This document shows positions 34,930 to 42,445 of a stretch of 62,446 nucleotides of DNA, in pieces. The DNA is taken from the NCBI RefSeq assembly GCF_022712195.1, contig NZ_JALAGY010000018.1, positions 1 through 62,446 of the forward strand, in the 5' to 3' direction. The notes beneath the pieces were generated by a model. The model made no database searches. It worked only from the letters and a program-made list of their open reading frames with translations, and was not told the DNA's origin. A program made the position numbers and the translations under genes. How positions within the stretch are numbered: position 1 is the first letter of the stretch; each line of letters opens with the position of its first letter. This stretch comes from Corynebacterium sp. GTDB taxonomy: Bacteria > Actinomycetota > Actinomycetes > Mycobacteriales > Mycobacteriaceae.

Positions 34930-35109
34930 TCAGCTCCCGGAGATGACGTCCGAGCCGGCGCCGCTGAGTTCGATGCTGGCCGAGCCGAGATCCAGGACAC
35001 CGGAACCGACGGCGAGCGAACCGTCCCCGGAGAGGATCGACGAGCCGAGCTCCAGGGCGGAGGAGCCGACCCCGACGAGTGACTCGATGAGTGCGATGAG
35101 AGATTCCAT
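34930..35109 (-). CDS. Small Gly/Ser-rich peptide 2 (59 aa), paralogue of the neighbour
   Basis: The ATG at 35109 lies behind GAAGGA; in-frame codons upstream belong to the promoter region. The 59-residue peptide starts with a short hydrophobic helix (MESLIALIESLVGVGSS) and continues with units GSSALELGSS, GSGVLDLGSAS and IELSGAGSD, an alternating hydrophobic/small pattern with a period of about seven to eight residues. It is clearly related to the 63-residue peptide downstream and probably co-transcribed with it. A two-component outer-membrane (mycomembrane) channel or surface fibre is possible. No known family can be named with confidence. Confidence 0.75.
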   Translation of the reverse strand: MESLIALIESLVGVGSSALELGSSILSGDGSLAVGSGVLDLGSASIELSGAGSDVISGS

Positions 35110-35278
35110 GCTGTTCCTTCCGTGGATGTGACTGCCTGTTGTCGCTGTGACGATGACCACAGTAGACGGATCTTTCACCGCACAAAGGGAAATACGCGGA
35201 ACTGCTCATGGTGGATCTGTCATGTACAACGGGGCGTGAACGTCAACCCGCGATACACCAACGGAAGGCAGTTCCACC

Positions 35279-35821
35279 ATGTCCACCATGAGATTCAACC
35301 TCAAGCGCACAGTGACCGTCATCGCCGCCGGGGGACTCGTCCTCGGCGCCGCGGCATGTGGTGACGACGACACGTCAGACACGGTGTCGGAGATGAGCAC
35401 GGCCGCGGAGAGCGGCGCGGCCGAGGCGACTGACGCGGCCGACGCGGCCGACGGCTCTGACTCCGACTCCGGCTCCTCCGACACCGAACTCACCGAGGGC
35501 CTGCAGGCCGCCTACGACGAGGCCGGCGGCGAGCAGGGCGAATGGGGCGCCGTGAAGAGTGTCGAGAGCAGGGACGGCGCGACCCTGGCCACGTTCGAGC
35601 ACGCCTGGGCCGTGGAGAACAGCGACGGCGACGTGGTCCCGCTCATCGGGAAGATCGGCGAGACCTGGGTCGACGACGGTGGCCTGGACAACGACATCGG
35701 CCTGCCCACCGCCCCGGAGACCGGGGACGCCATGCAGGGCTGGACCCAGGACTTCGAGAACGGCACGATCGCCTGGATGCAGGACGACCAGGGCACCTGG
35801 GACGCCGACGTCACGCAGTAG
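35279..35821 (+). CDS. Putative lipoprotein with LGFP-like repeat
   Basis: The 180-residue protein has a signal peptide and lipobox G-A-A-A-C (Cys ~27), an Asp/Ala/Ser-rich linker (~30-68) and a C-terminal domain of ~105 residues. The segment D-I-G-L-P-T-A-P-E-T followed by W-T-Q-D-F-E-N-G-T-I-A-W resembles an LGFP repeat, a module found in corynebacterial mycolyltransferases and wall-associated proteins. It is probably tethered in the envelope. The gene is divergent from the small-peptide pair, with 169 bp holding both promoters. Confidence 0.85.
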   Translation: MSTMRFNLKRTVTVIAAGGLVLGAAACGDDDTSDTVSEMSTAAESGAAEATDAADAADGSDSDSGSSDTELTEGLQAAYDEAGGEQGEWGAVKSVESRDGATLATFEHAWAVENSDGDVVPLIGKIGETWVDDGGLDNDIGLPTAPETGDAMQGWTQDFENGTIAWMQDDQGTWDADVTQ

Positions 35822-35881
35822 ACCCTGGACTTCTCCCCGGCGGCGGCGGATACTGGTGGACGACGCAGGAGGTTGATCCAC

Positions 35882-36496
35882 ATGTTCACCACATCTGCCA
35901 GGGCCGTCCACCGCACGGTGGGGGTCGCCGCCGGAATGCTGCTGCTGGGCGCCGGGCTGGGCGCCTGCGGCGACACCGGAACCACCACCGCCCCGCCGGC
36001 ACCGACGACCGCCGTACAGAACACCGACGCACAGAACACCGACGCACAGCCGACCGCCGACGCCCCCGCTCCGACGGGCACCCCCGCGGACACCTGCTCC
36101 GGCCTGACCGGGGCCGAGGCAGTCGAACGCTGGGCCGGGGACGTGCCCCCGAATGTCGAGAACTACCCGTGGAACCCCGCCGCGGCCGAGACCGACGGCT
36201 ACGACCCCTGCGCGGACCTCTCCTGGATCATCCTCCCGATCGAGGGCGGCACGGCGTCCTCGCCGTACCAGATCATGCTCTTCCACGACGGCGACTACCT
36301 CGGTACCGCCACCTCCGACGCCTACGGTTTCCACCCCACGGTCTCCAGGGTCGATGACGCGACGATCTCTGTGACCTGGCACTGGCCTCGGGAGGGCGAA
36401 CCGAATGCCGGGCCAACCGGAGAGTCCACGGCCCAGTTCACCTGGGACGCCCCCTCCGGCAGTGTCGCCATGACAGGCGAAGTCCCGCCCGTGTGA
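35882..36496 (+). CDS. LppP/LprE-family lipoprotein
   Basis: I start at ATG 35882, 9 bp after AGGAGG; a TTG at 35873 is the alternative. The 204-residue protein has a signal peptide with lipobox G-L-G-A-C, a Thr/Ala/Pro linker with a repeated Q-N-T-D-A unit, and a C-terminal domain with C-S-G-L-T-G-A-E-A, N-P-A-A-A-E-T-D-G-Y-D-P-C-A-D-L-S-W and Q-I-M-L-F-H. This pattern belongs to the actinobacterial LppP/LprE lipoprotein family. The role is unknown; homologues are envelope proteins of mycobacteria and corynebacteria. Confidence 0.88.
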   Translation: MFTTSARAVHRTVGVAAGMLLLGAGLGACGDTGTTTAPPAPTTAVQNTDAQNTDAQPTADAPAPTGTPADTCSGLTGAEAVERWAGDVPPNVENYPWNPAAAETDGYDPCADLSWIILPIEGGTASSPYQIMLFHDGDYLGTATSDAYGFHPTVSRVDDATISVTWHWPREGEPNAGPTGESTAQFTWDAPSGSVAMTGEVPPV

Positions 36497-36528
36497 CCTT
36501 CCCCCGCGGTCCGTGAACCGCACATTTG

Positions 36529-36601
36529 TGGAGCTATGGGGAATCGAACCCCAGACCTTCGCATTGCGAACGCGACGCTCTACCAACTGAGCTATAGCCC
36601 C
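36529..36601 (-). tRNA. tRNA-Ala (anticodon CGC)
   Basis: The minus strand gives a 73-nt tRNA: acceptor GGGGCTA/TAGCTCC with one G-T pair, anticodon stem TCGCG/TGCGA around loop TTCGCAA with anticodon CGC, and T-loop GTTCGATTC. The discriminator is A and CCA is not encoded. Confidence 0.93.
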
Positions 36602-36668
36602 GTACGTCTCCGGTGGAGACGACACAGAAGATCGTACACCCGGCCTCCGCGAGGTGCATAACCGCACC

Positions 36669-38225
36669 TCACTGCAGGTCCACACCGGCCACGTAACCGT
36701 CCCGGCGCGGGTCCGCGGCACCGGCCACCCGGGGGTCCCGGACGCGGATCACGCTCAGGCCGGAGTCGTAGCGCCCCGGCTCCAGGTCGTGGCCCCAGTC
36801 CTCCAGCAGGTCACGCATCCTGGCCTGCTCCCGGCCGTCCTTCGCGGCGTACACGCTGTTGCGGTTGGTGGCGCCGACGTTCGGCAACGCCACCGCCTCC
36901 TCCGGGGTGAGGTCCCAGTCGATCATGCCGACCAGGGTCTTCACCACGTACGAGGGGATCTTGCGTCCCCCGGGGGACCCCAGTGCCATGAGCGGTTCGT
37001 CGCCTTCACCGAACACGAGGACCGGTGACATCGTGGTGCGCGGGTGGGCACCGACCTCCCTGTGGTTCGGTTCCCCGGCACGCGCCCGGGAGCTGAAGTT
37101 GTCCAGGGAATTGTTGAGGAAGTAGCCGTTCTCCCTCTCCCCGCTGCCGAAGCTGCGTTGCAGGGTGGTGGTGAGACTGGCCATGCTGCCGGCGGAATCG
37201 CGGACGGTGACCTGCGACGTCCCCTGGTCCTCACTGTCCTCGTAGCGGTGCGTCCGCCCGTGCAGGTCCTCCGGCGCGAGCCCGCGGAGGGTCTTCTTCT
37301 GGCGGATGCTGTCGGCGGCCGCGTCGAGGTGGTCCTCACCGGTGACGATCTCGTCGACGTAGTCCGGGGTCGCGTCGCCCATCCAGGTGTTGGCGTTGGT
37401 GAAGGCGATGCGCCCGGCCTCCATCATGAGGTGCTGGGCGGTCGCCCGGGCTGTGCCGTCCTCCGGGGTCAGCCGGGCCAGGTCGAGCCGGTCGAGGATG
37501 CCGAGAGTCTCCCCGACCACCATCATGCCGGTGGCCGTGGAGTGCGGACCGCACACCGAATGCCCCTGGTAGTCGACGCACAGCGGGTCGGACGGTTCGA
37601 TGGGGTCGTCCGTGCCGTCGAGCCCGGCGAGGTGGTAGGCGTACTCGCGGTTGGTGAGGGTGTCCCCCGCCTCCGGGAGGTCGTCGAAGAGTTCGCTGCG
37701 GGCCTCCATCGCGTCGGCGAGGCGTGCGGTGACCTCGAATCCGTCGGAGGCCAGCGTCCGCGCCGGTGCGGTGAGCTCCTCCAGGGACTTCGTGCCGAAG
37801 CGTCCGCGCACCGAGTCCATCAGCCGGTCGGTCTGCGGCACGCCGACGGACCCCTCCGGGTCGTCCGGCGCGTACACCGTGCCGTCGAAGCTCGCCGTGG
37901 TGCCCGTCTGCGCGTCGTGGTAGACGAGGAGACCTCCGCCGCCCGGGCCGGAGTACTGCGGTTCGGTGAGGCCGAGGACGTACTGCGCGGCGACGACGGC
38001 GTCGGCCGCCGTCCCCCCGTCGGCGAGGACACCGCACGCCGCCTCCGTCGCCGCCGGGTCGGGCGTGGACACCATGCCTCCCCGCACGGACCCGCGCGCC
38101 TGCGTCCCGCCGTCCCGGCAGGAGTCGGACGGGGCCGTCGGCAACGGTTCAGGGGTGTCCACCGAACAGGACGTCACCGTGGCCAGGACCAGCACCCCGA
38201 CAATCGCCCTGCGCCTCAGACCCAC
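36669..38225 (-). CDS. Lipoprotein gamma-glutamyltransferase (CapD/GGT-like), PGA locus
   Basis: GTG 38225 gives 518 residues with a signal peptide and lipobox V-T-S-C (Cys20), so it is a membrane-anchored extracytoplasmic enzyme. GGT features include D-G-G-T-A-A-D-A-V, S-G-P-G-G-G, the autocleavage site E-D-Q-G-T-S with catalytic Thr336, N-N-S-L-D-N-F and the oxyanion-region G-S-P-G-G. GGT-type proteins hydrolyse or transfer gamma-glutamyl groups; CapD in Bacillus cleaves poly-gamma-glutamate and anchors it to the wall. The start overlaps pgsC by 10 bp, placing it in the pgsB-pgsC operon. A homologue lies at 40666. Confidence 0.9.
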   Translation of the reverse strand: MGLRRRAIVGVLVLATVTSCSVDTPEPLPTAPSDSCRDGGTQARGSVRGGMVSTPDPAATEAACGVLADGGTAADAVVAAQYVLGLTEPQYSGPGGGGLLVYHDAQTGTTASFDGTVYAPDDPEGSVGVPQTDRLMDSVRGRFGTKSLEELTAPARTLASDGFEVTARLADAMEARSELFDDLPEAGDTLTNREYAYHLAGLDGTDDPIEPSDPLCVDYQGHSVCGPHSTATGMMVVGETLGILDRLDLARLTPEDGTARATAQHLMMEAGRIAFTNANTWMGDATPDYVDEIVTGEDHLDAAADSIRQKKTLRGLAPEDLHGRTHRYEDSEDQGTSQVTVRDSAGSMASLTTTLQRSFGSGERENGYFLNNSLDNFSSRARAGEPNHREVGAHPRTTMSPVLVFGEGDEPLMALGSPGGRKIPSYVVKTLVGMIDWDLTPEEAVALPNVGATNRNSVYAAKDGREQARMRDLLEDWGHDLEPGRYDSGLSVIRVRDPRVAGAADPRRDGYVAGVDLQ

Positions 38226-39220
38226 GCCATCACCGGGGCCGCGACGGCGGCACAACCTGCGAGGGGGACGCCGATACCGAGCGACGTGCGCTTCCAGCCG
38301 TACTGGACCACGTCGTTGGCGATGATGGCGGGGAGCACGCAGAACACCACGTTCTGCGGCCCGCCGAACCGGGCACCCCACATCGTCGCCGCGACGAGTT
38401 CCACCGCCGTGACCGTGACGAAGGAGAGCGCGCACAGGATCATGAACCGGTCCTTGCCGAACAGCGGCACCCTCCGCGCGTACGGGAGGTACACGGCGAG
38501 GACGAGGAGTGTGCCGAGGGTGAGGACCGCGATGTAGGCCGGTGAGGTCATCGCCACGACGATCACGCCGGCGGTGACGTACCCGCCGGTGCGCAGCTTG
38601 CGCGACCGGACGGTACCCTCCTGGACCAGCAGGGCGAGGATCACCGAGAGGGCGCTCATCAGGAAGAGCATCGGGAGCGGTTCGACGTCCGACGAGGTCA
38701 GCGTGTCCGCCAGGGACAGCGGGAACACCGTGGATGTCAGCAGCGTGACGGCCAGGCCGACGGCGCCGGTGACCGGCACCATCCACGCCAGCGGCACGAC
38801 GGTGCGCACCACACCCTGCTTGATCAGGGAGTTGCAGAGCATGCCGGGGACGATCACGCCGACGAGGAGCAGCCCGTCGTCCGGCGCGCCGCCCATCACC
38901 CACGAGGTGACCGCCAGCCAGAGTGCGCCGCAGGCCACGCCGACGGCCAGTCCGATGGCGAAGATCTGCCGCGGCCGGGGCAGGAACACCCTGAGGACCA
39001 CGAACCGGATGAGGACGTACCCCACCATCGCCGCCAGCAGCGTCGCCAGGACGTTGAGCGGCATGTACAGCGACGACGCCAGGTAGCCGACCGCCAGTGA
39101 CCCGCCGATGGAGATCTGCCGGCGACGGAAGTACAGGTAGCTGACCACGAGGCCGGTGAGGAAGGTGACGTGGACGAGGTCCGTGAGGAACCCGTACGAC
39201 CCGATGAACTGGTAGGTCAC
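38216..39220 (-). CDS. pgsC: PgsC/CapC: poly-gamma-glutamate biosynthesis membrane protein, internally duplicated
   Basis: The 334-residue, very hydrophobic protein matches CapC/PgsC (149 aa in Bacillus) but is more than twice as long. Residues ~121-140 (VIVPGMLCNSLIKQG) and ~293-312 (VLPAIIANDVVQYG) are two copies of the CapC V-I-V-P-G-L-I-A-N motif, about 172 residues apart. A second pair of matching segments lies ~174 apart, so two CapC units are fused. PgsC with PgsB forms the membrane-bound ligase that makes poly-gamma-glutamate. It overlaps pgsB by 4 bp (GTGA) and the GGT gene by 10 bp. Confidence 0.9.
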   Translation of the reverse strand: MTYQFIGSYGFLTDLVHVTFLTGLVVSYLYFRRRQISIGGSLAVGYLASSLYMPLNVLATLLAAMVGYVLIRFVVLRVFLPRPRQIFAIGLAVGVACGALWLAVTSWVMGGAPDDGLLLVGVIVPGMLCNSLIKQGVVRTVVPLAWMVPVTGAVGLAVTLLTSTVFPLSLADTLTSSDVEPLPMLFLMSALSVILALLVQEGTVRSRKLRTGGYVTAGVIVVAMTSPAYIAVLTLGTLLVLAVYLPYARRVPLFGKDRFMILCALSFVTVTAVELVAATMWGARFGGPQNVVFCVLPAIIANDVVQYGWKRTSLGIGVPLAGCAAVAAPVMAWV

Positions 39221-40452
39221 GCCGCAACCGCCTCGAGGTTCTCCGCGGCCAGGGCGCCGACGTAGCGCTCCATGGCGGTGACGTGGTCGGTGTGGATGTT
39301 CACCATGCCGAAGATGGCGACGTCCTCCCCCTCGAACCCGGCCCGTGCGCGTGTGACGAGGTCACGTCCGTCGACGCCCTGTTCGCCGTCCAGGTCGCTG
39401 GTGGTGACGATCATGCCGTCGTCCACCCCGGCGTTGAGCAGCTTCTGCCGGACGGCGTCCTGGATCTCCCCGTAGAGCACCACGCGGTCGATGTCGGAGG
39501 CCAGGTCCTGTGCGACGAGGTCGACGAACATGGCGGCACGGTCGGTGCGGTCGGCGCGGTTGTTCAGGGCCACGACCTTGCGGCAGGACGGGAGGTCCTC
39601 GTCGACCACGTCGTGGAAGACGCGGGTGGTGGACTCCCAGTCGTTGACGGCGAACATGGGCACCCAGTAGAACGGGCCGTCCTGCACGTCCCGGACGTGG
39701 GCGATGCGGGTGGTGCCGGGGTCCGGTGCCGCAGCGAGCATGCCGCGTGCCGCGGTCTCGGCGCTGATGCCCAGTGCCTCGGCGACGGCGAGCACGACCG
39801 CCACGTTCTCCTCGAACTGGCGGTAGTCGAACTCGGTGCACAGGGAGCGTGAGAGCTCGGACTCCTGCGCCACGATCAGCCGTGAGTTCCGGGCCTCGCA
39901 GTGCCGGCGGATGATCCTGACCAGCTTCGGGTCACGTTCACCGGTGATGACCAGGCCGTTCTGCGGGACGGTGGTGCACAGGGAGGCGGCGATCTCCTCC
40001 AGGGTGTCCCCCATGTCCTCCTGGTGGTCCAGGCGCACGTTGGTGAGCACGGTGATCGGCGAGCGCAGGATCACGTCCTGGCACAGCGCCTGGTACTTCG
40101 GCTTCACCGCCATGCACTCGACGACGAGGGCCTCGGTGCCGTCGAGCCACTCGGCGAGGAACCGGTACTGCTCGTTGATGTTCGCCGGTCCGGTCCTGCG
40201 GATCGGGTGCTCGCCGCCGTCACTGTCGATGACGCAGGCGAAGGTCCCCGTCGTCTTGGCGACGGTGGTCTTCCCCGCCTCGCGGAGAACACCGCCGATC
40301 ATCCTCGTGACCGTGGACTTCCCTCTGATTCCGTTGACGTGGACGTTGATGTCCAGGTTCTCCATCCGGCGGCTGTGCCGGACTTCCTTGCGGTGGAAGG
40401 TCGCCATTCCTGCGGCTGCGGCCGCCGCGGAAAGGGACAGGAAAGAGAGCAT
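39217..40452 (-). CDS. pgsB: PgsB/CapB: poly-gamma-glutamate synthase (Mur-ligase-like)
   Basis: I start at ATG 40452, 8 bp behind AAGGAG. The 411-residue protein has a short hydrophobic N-terminal anchor and then a Mur-ligase-type ATPase domain with G-I-R-G-K-S-T-V-T-R (P-loop, ~41-50), D-S-D-G-G-E-H-P-I-R-R-T-G-P-A-N-I-N-E-Q and V-L-T-N-V-R-L-D-H-Q-E-D-M-G, all characteristic of CapB/PgsB. It adds glutamate by gamma-amide bonds using ATP. It heads the operon pgsB-pgsC-ggt. No pgsA/capA is seen in the window. A DtxR-like box lies 80 bp upstream, suggesting iron control. Confidence 0.94.
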   Translation of the reverse strand: MLSFLSLSAAAAAAGMATFHRKEVRHSRRMENLDINVHVNGIRGKSTVTRMIGGVLREAGKTTVAKTTGTFACVIDSDGGEHPIRRTGPANINEQYRFLAEWLDGTEALVVECMAVKPKYQALCQDVILRSPITVLTNVRLDHQEDMGDTLEEIAASLCTTVPQNGLVITGERDPKLVRIIRRHCEARNSRLIVAQESELSRSLCTEFDYRQFEENVAVVLAVAEALGISAETAARGMLAAAPDPGTTRIAHVRDVQDGPFYWVPMFAVNDWESTTRVFHDVVDEDLPSCRKVVALNNRADRTDRAAMFVDLVAQDLASDIDRVVLYGEIQDAVRQKLLNAGVDDGMIVTTSDLDGEQGVDGRDLVTRARAGFEGEDVAIFGMVNIHTDHVTAMERYVGALAAENLEAVAA

Positions 40453-40492
40453 GGGTGGGACTCCTTCTGAGGGCATGCATAGCCCGGGTCAA

Positions 40493-40498
40493 CGATTA
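40493..40498 (-). promoter_or_regulatory. Candidate -10 element for pgsB
   Basis: On the minus strand CATAAT lies about 41 bp before the pgsB start codon and 8 bp downstream of the 8-bp inverted repeat, giving a plausible -10 with the inverted repeat over the -35 region. The -35 hexamer itself is poor. Confidence 0.4.
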
Positions 40499-40506
40499 TG
40501 TCGATC

Positions 40507-40527
40507 AACGCTCCAGGTAGGAGCGTT
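40507..40527. promoter_or_regulatory. Inverted repeat in the pgsB promoter
   Basis: AACGCTCC and GGAGCGTT pair perfectly across a 5-bp centre. It sits between the DtxR-like box and the putative -10 and so covers the -35 region: a second operator, or an upstream hairpin. Confidence 0.5.
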
Positions 40528-40531
40528 TCCG

Positions 40532-40550
40532 TTGGGTTACGCTAACCTAC
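40532..40550 (-). promoter_or_regulatory. DtxR-like iron box upstream of pgsB
   Basis: The minus strand reads GTAGGTTAGCGTAACCCAA, matching the DtxR consensus TWAGGTTAGSCTAACCTWA at 16 of 19 positions. It lies 80 bp before pgsB. DtxR with Fe2+ normally represses such promoters, so the PGA genes would be induced by iron limitation. Confidence 0.65.
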
Positions 40551-40665
40551 CTTGACTCGCATTGCCAGCCCAGAAGTCCATTTTCTTCAAAGTTGTTACG
40601 AAGTTACCGCACAGTTCACCTTCACGTTTTGTTCATACGGGAACATGCTTCCCCCGGGAAGTGAG

Positions 40666-42147
40666 TCAACTGGCCCGTGCCGCCCCGTCCGCACGGTCGT
40701 CCGCCTCCGCACGCACCACACCGTCCTCCACGGTGACCACGCTGAGCGCACTGTCCCTGCCCCCGCCGTCCCCCTCGACGTAGGTGGCGTCGCGTCCCGT
40801 GGCACCGTAGTTGTCGGCGTCGACGGCCTGCCGCGCGGTCAGCCCGCGGTCCAGGATGCCGACGAGGGTCTTGACCACGTAGGACGGGATCGACCCGCCG
40901 CCCGGGCTCCCCACCGCCAGCACGGGTGAACCGTCCCGCATCACGATCACCGGGCTCATCGCCGTCTTCGGCCGCACCCCCACCTCACGCTGGTTCGTGG
41001 CCTTCGACGACGAACTGAAGTTCTCCAGCGAGTTGTTGAGGAAGTAACCGTCGACCACCTCGCCGGACCCGAAGTGCTGGTGGAGGGTACTGGTCACGCT
41101 CGCGACACTGCCGGCGGCGTCCCGCACGGTGATCTGGGAGGTGCCCTCCTCCGCGTTAGGCAGGTACGTGCCGGAGTGGCCGCGCAGCGGGGACGGTTCG
41201 ATCGTCCCGAGGGTGGAGTCCGGGTCGATGCGCCTGCCCTGCGCCGCCAGGTGACCGGGGTCGGTGACCAACGAGTCCACGTACGCCTCGGAGAGGTCCG
41301 GGTCGACCTCCGGGTCCTGCATCCACGTGTTCCCGTTCGCCAACGCGAGCCGCTCCGCCTCAGTGACCACGTGGTCGTCCAGGGACTCCAGCCCCTCCAG
41401 GATGCCGAGGGTCTCCCCGACCACCATCGTGCCGGTGCCCGTGGACCCGGAACCGCACACCTCATGGTCCCGGAAACCGGTGCACAACGGCTCCTCGGGA
41501 CGGAGACCACCGGGACCACCGGAGGCGGTGAAGGTGTCCAGGTACTCCGCGTAGCGCGGGTTGGTCAACGTGTCACCCTTCTGCGGAAGGCCCCCGGACG
41601 CGACCTCCGGCCACGGGACGTCGCTGATCACGTCGTGACGCCGCTTCACCGCCCCCGCCAGCCGCGGACTCGTCCTGAAACCCTCCGTGGCCAGCTCAGA
41701 CGCCGGTTCCAGCAGGTCACCGAACGCCTTCTCCCCGTACTTCTCCTGCAGCGACACCATCAGCCGCGGGGTCTGCGGCACCCCGGTCACGGTGGTGCCG
41801 TCCTCCGGCGCCGGGACGGTGGCGTTCCAGGTGGTCACCTCGTCGCTGTCCGCGTCGTAGTAGACCGCCACCGCGCCGCCCCCGGGGCCCGACGACTGCG
41901 GCTCGGTCAGCCCCAGGGTGAACTGCGCGGCCGCGACGGCGTCCGCGGCGGTCCCCCCGTCGAGGAGGACCCGGCAGGCCACGTCGGACGCGTAGGGGTC
42001 CGGCGTCGCGACCGCCACGTCCGTCCCCTTCGCGGACAGTGATCCCGAGCAGGACGACGCCTGGGCCGCCTGGCTGGCTGTCGCCGCACAGGAGGACAGC
42101 ACACCGGACGCCACGAGGACAGTGAGCGTGATTCGGAGGCTTTTCAC
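40666..42147 (-). CDS. Lipoprotein gamma-glutamyltransferase, second copy of the PGA locus
   Basis: GTG 42147 gives 493 residues with lipobox L-S-S-C (Cys20). Catalytic Thr336 lies in E-E-G-T-S-Q-I-T-V, at the same distance from the lipid cysteine as in the copy at 36669. D-G-G-T-A-A-D-A-V, S-G-P-G-G-G, N-N-S-L-E-N-F and G-S-P-G-G are shared, so the two are paralogues. It probably acts on poly-gamma-glutamate or glutathione-like substrates outside the membrane. A TAGGGT -10-like box ends 7 bp before the GTG, compatible with a leaderless transcript. The gene lies upstream of pgsB on the same strand, with a 213-bp gap that contains the pgsB promoter. Confidence 0.88.
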   Translation of the reverse strand: MKSLRITLTVLVASGVLSSCAATASQAAQASSCSGSLSAKGTDVAVATPDPYASDVACRVLLDGGTAADAVAAAQFTLGLTEPQSSGPGGGAVAVYYDADSDEVTTWNATVPAPEDGTTVTGVPQTPRLMVSLQEKYGEKAFGDLLEPASELATEGFRTSPRLAGAVKRRHDVISDVPWPEVASGGLPQKGDTLTNPRYAEYLDTFTASGGPGGLRPEEPLCTGFRDHEVCGSGSTGTGTMVVGETLGILEGLESLDDHVVTEAERLALANGNTWMQDPEVDPDLSEAYVDSLVTDPGHLAAQGRRIDPDSTLGTIEPSPLRGHSGTYLPNAEEGTSQITVRDAAGSVASVTSTLHQHFGSGEVVDGYFLNNSLENFSSSSKATNQREVGVRPKTAMSPVIVMRDGSPVLAVGSPGGGSIPSYVVKTLVGILDRGLTARQAVDADNYGATGRDATYVEGDGGGRDSALSVVTVEDGVVRAEADDRADGAARAS

Positions 42148-42193
42148 ACCGAGAACCCTAACCCAGGACGGACGCCCGTAGAACCCGTACGCC

Positions 42194-42226
42194 GAAAACC
42201 CCCGCACCTGGGGTGCGGGGGTTTTC
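42194..42226. terminator. Bidirectional rho-independent terminator
   Basis: Perfect 15-bp arms (42194-42208 and 42212-42226) rich in G+C are flanked by AAAA and TTTT, so it can act on both strands. It lies 5 bp beyond the 3' end of tRNA-Ala and ends the gyrA-DUF3566-tRNA-Ile-tRNA-Ala transcript. Confidence 0.92.
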
Positions 42227-42231
42227 TTCAG

Positions 42232-42304
42232 TGGAGCTGAGGGGAATCGAACCCCTGACCTTCTGCTTGCAAAGCAGATGCTCTACCAATTGAGCTACAG
42301 CCCC
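42232..42304 (-). tRNA. tRNA-Ala (anticodon TGC)
   Basis: A 73-nt tRNA on the minus strand with acceptor GGGGCTG/CAGCTCC, anticodon loop TTTGCAA (anticodon TGC) and T-loop GTTCGATTC. CCA is not encoded. It follows tRNA-Ile closely, the usual gyrA-ileT-alaT order of actinobacteria. Confidence 0.95.
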
Positions 42305-42316
42305 GAGGGGTCTTAC

Positions 42317-42393
42317 TGGTGGGCCTAGGAGGACTTGAACCTCCGACCTCTTCGTTATCAGCGAAGCGCTCTAACCGCCTGAGCTATAGGCCC
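42317..42393 (-). tRNA. tRNA-Ile (anticodon GAT)
   Basis: A minus-strand tRNA with acceptor GGGCCTA/TAGGCCC, anticodon stem CTTCG/CGAAG around loop CTGATAA (anticodon GAT), and T-loop GTTCAAGTC. The discriminator is A and the CCA end is encoded (42317-42319), unlike the other tRNAs here. Confidence 0.95.
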
Positions 42394-42445
42394 TCGAACG
42401 AGACAGAACTTTACCCACCCGGCACTGAACATACAAACTGACAGG

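Noticed and set aside
36505..36520. Hairpin between the LppP/LprE gene and tRNA-Ala as a terminator
   Set aside because: Only a 5-bp stem without a T-run on either strand.
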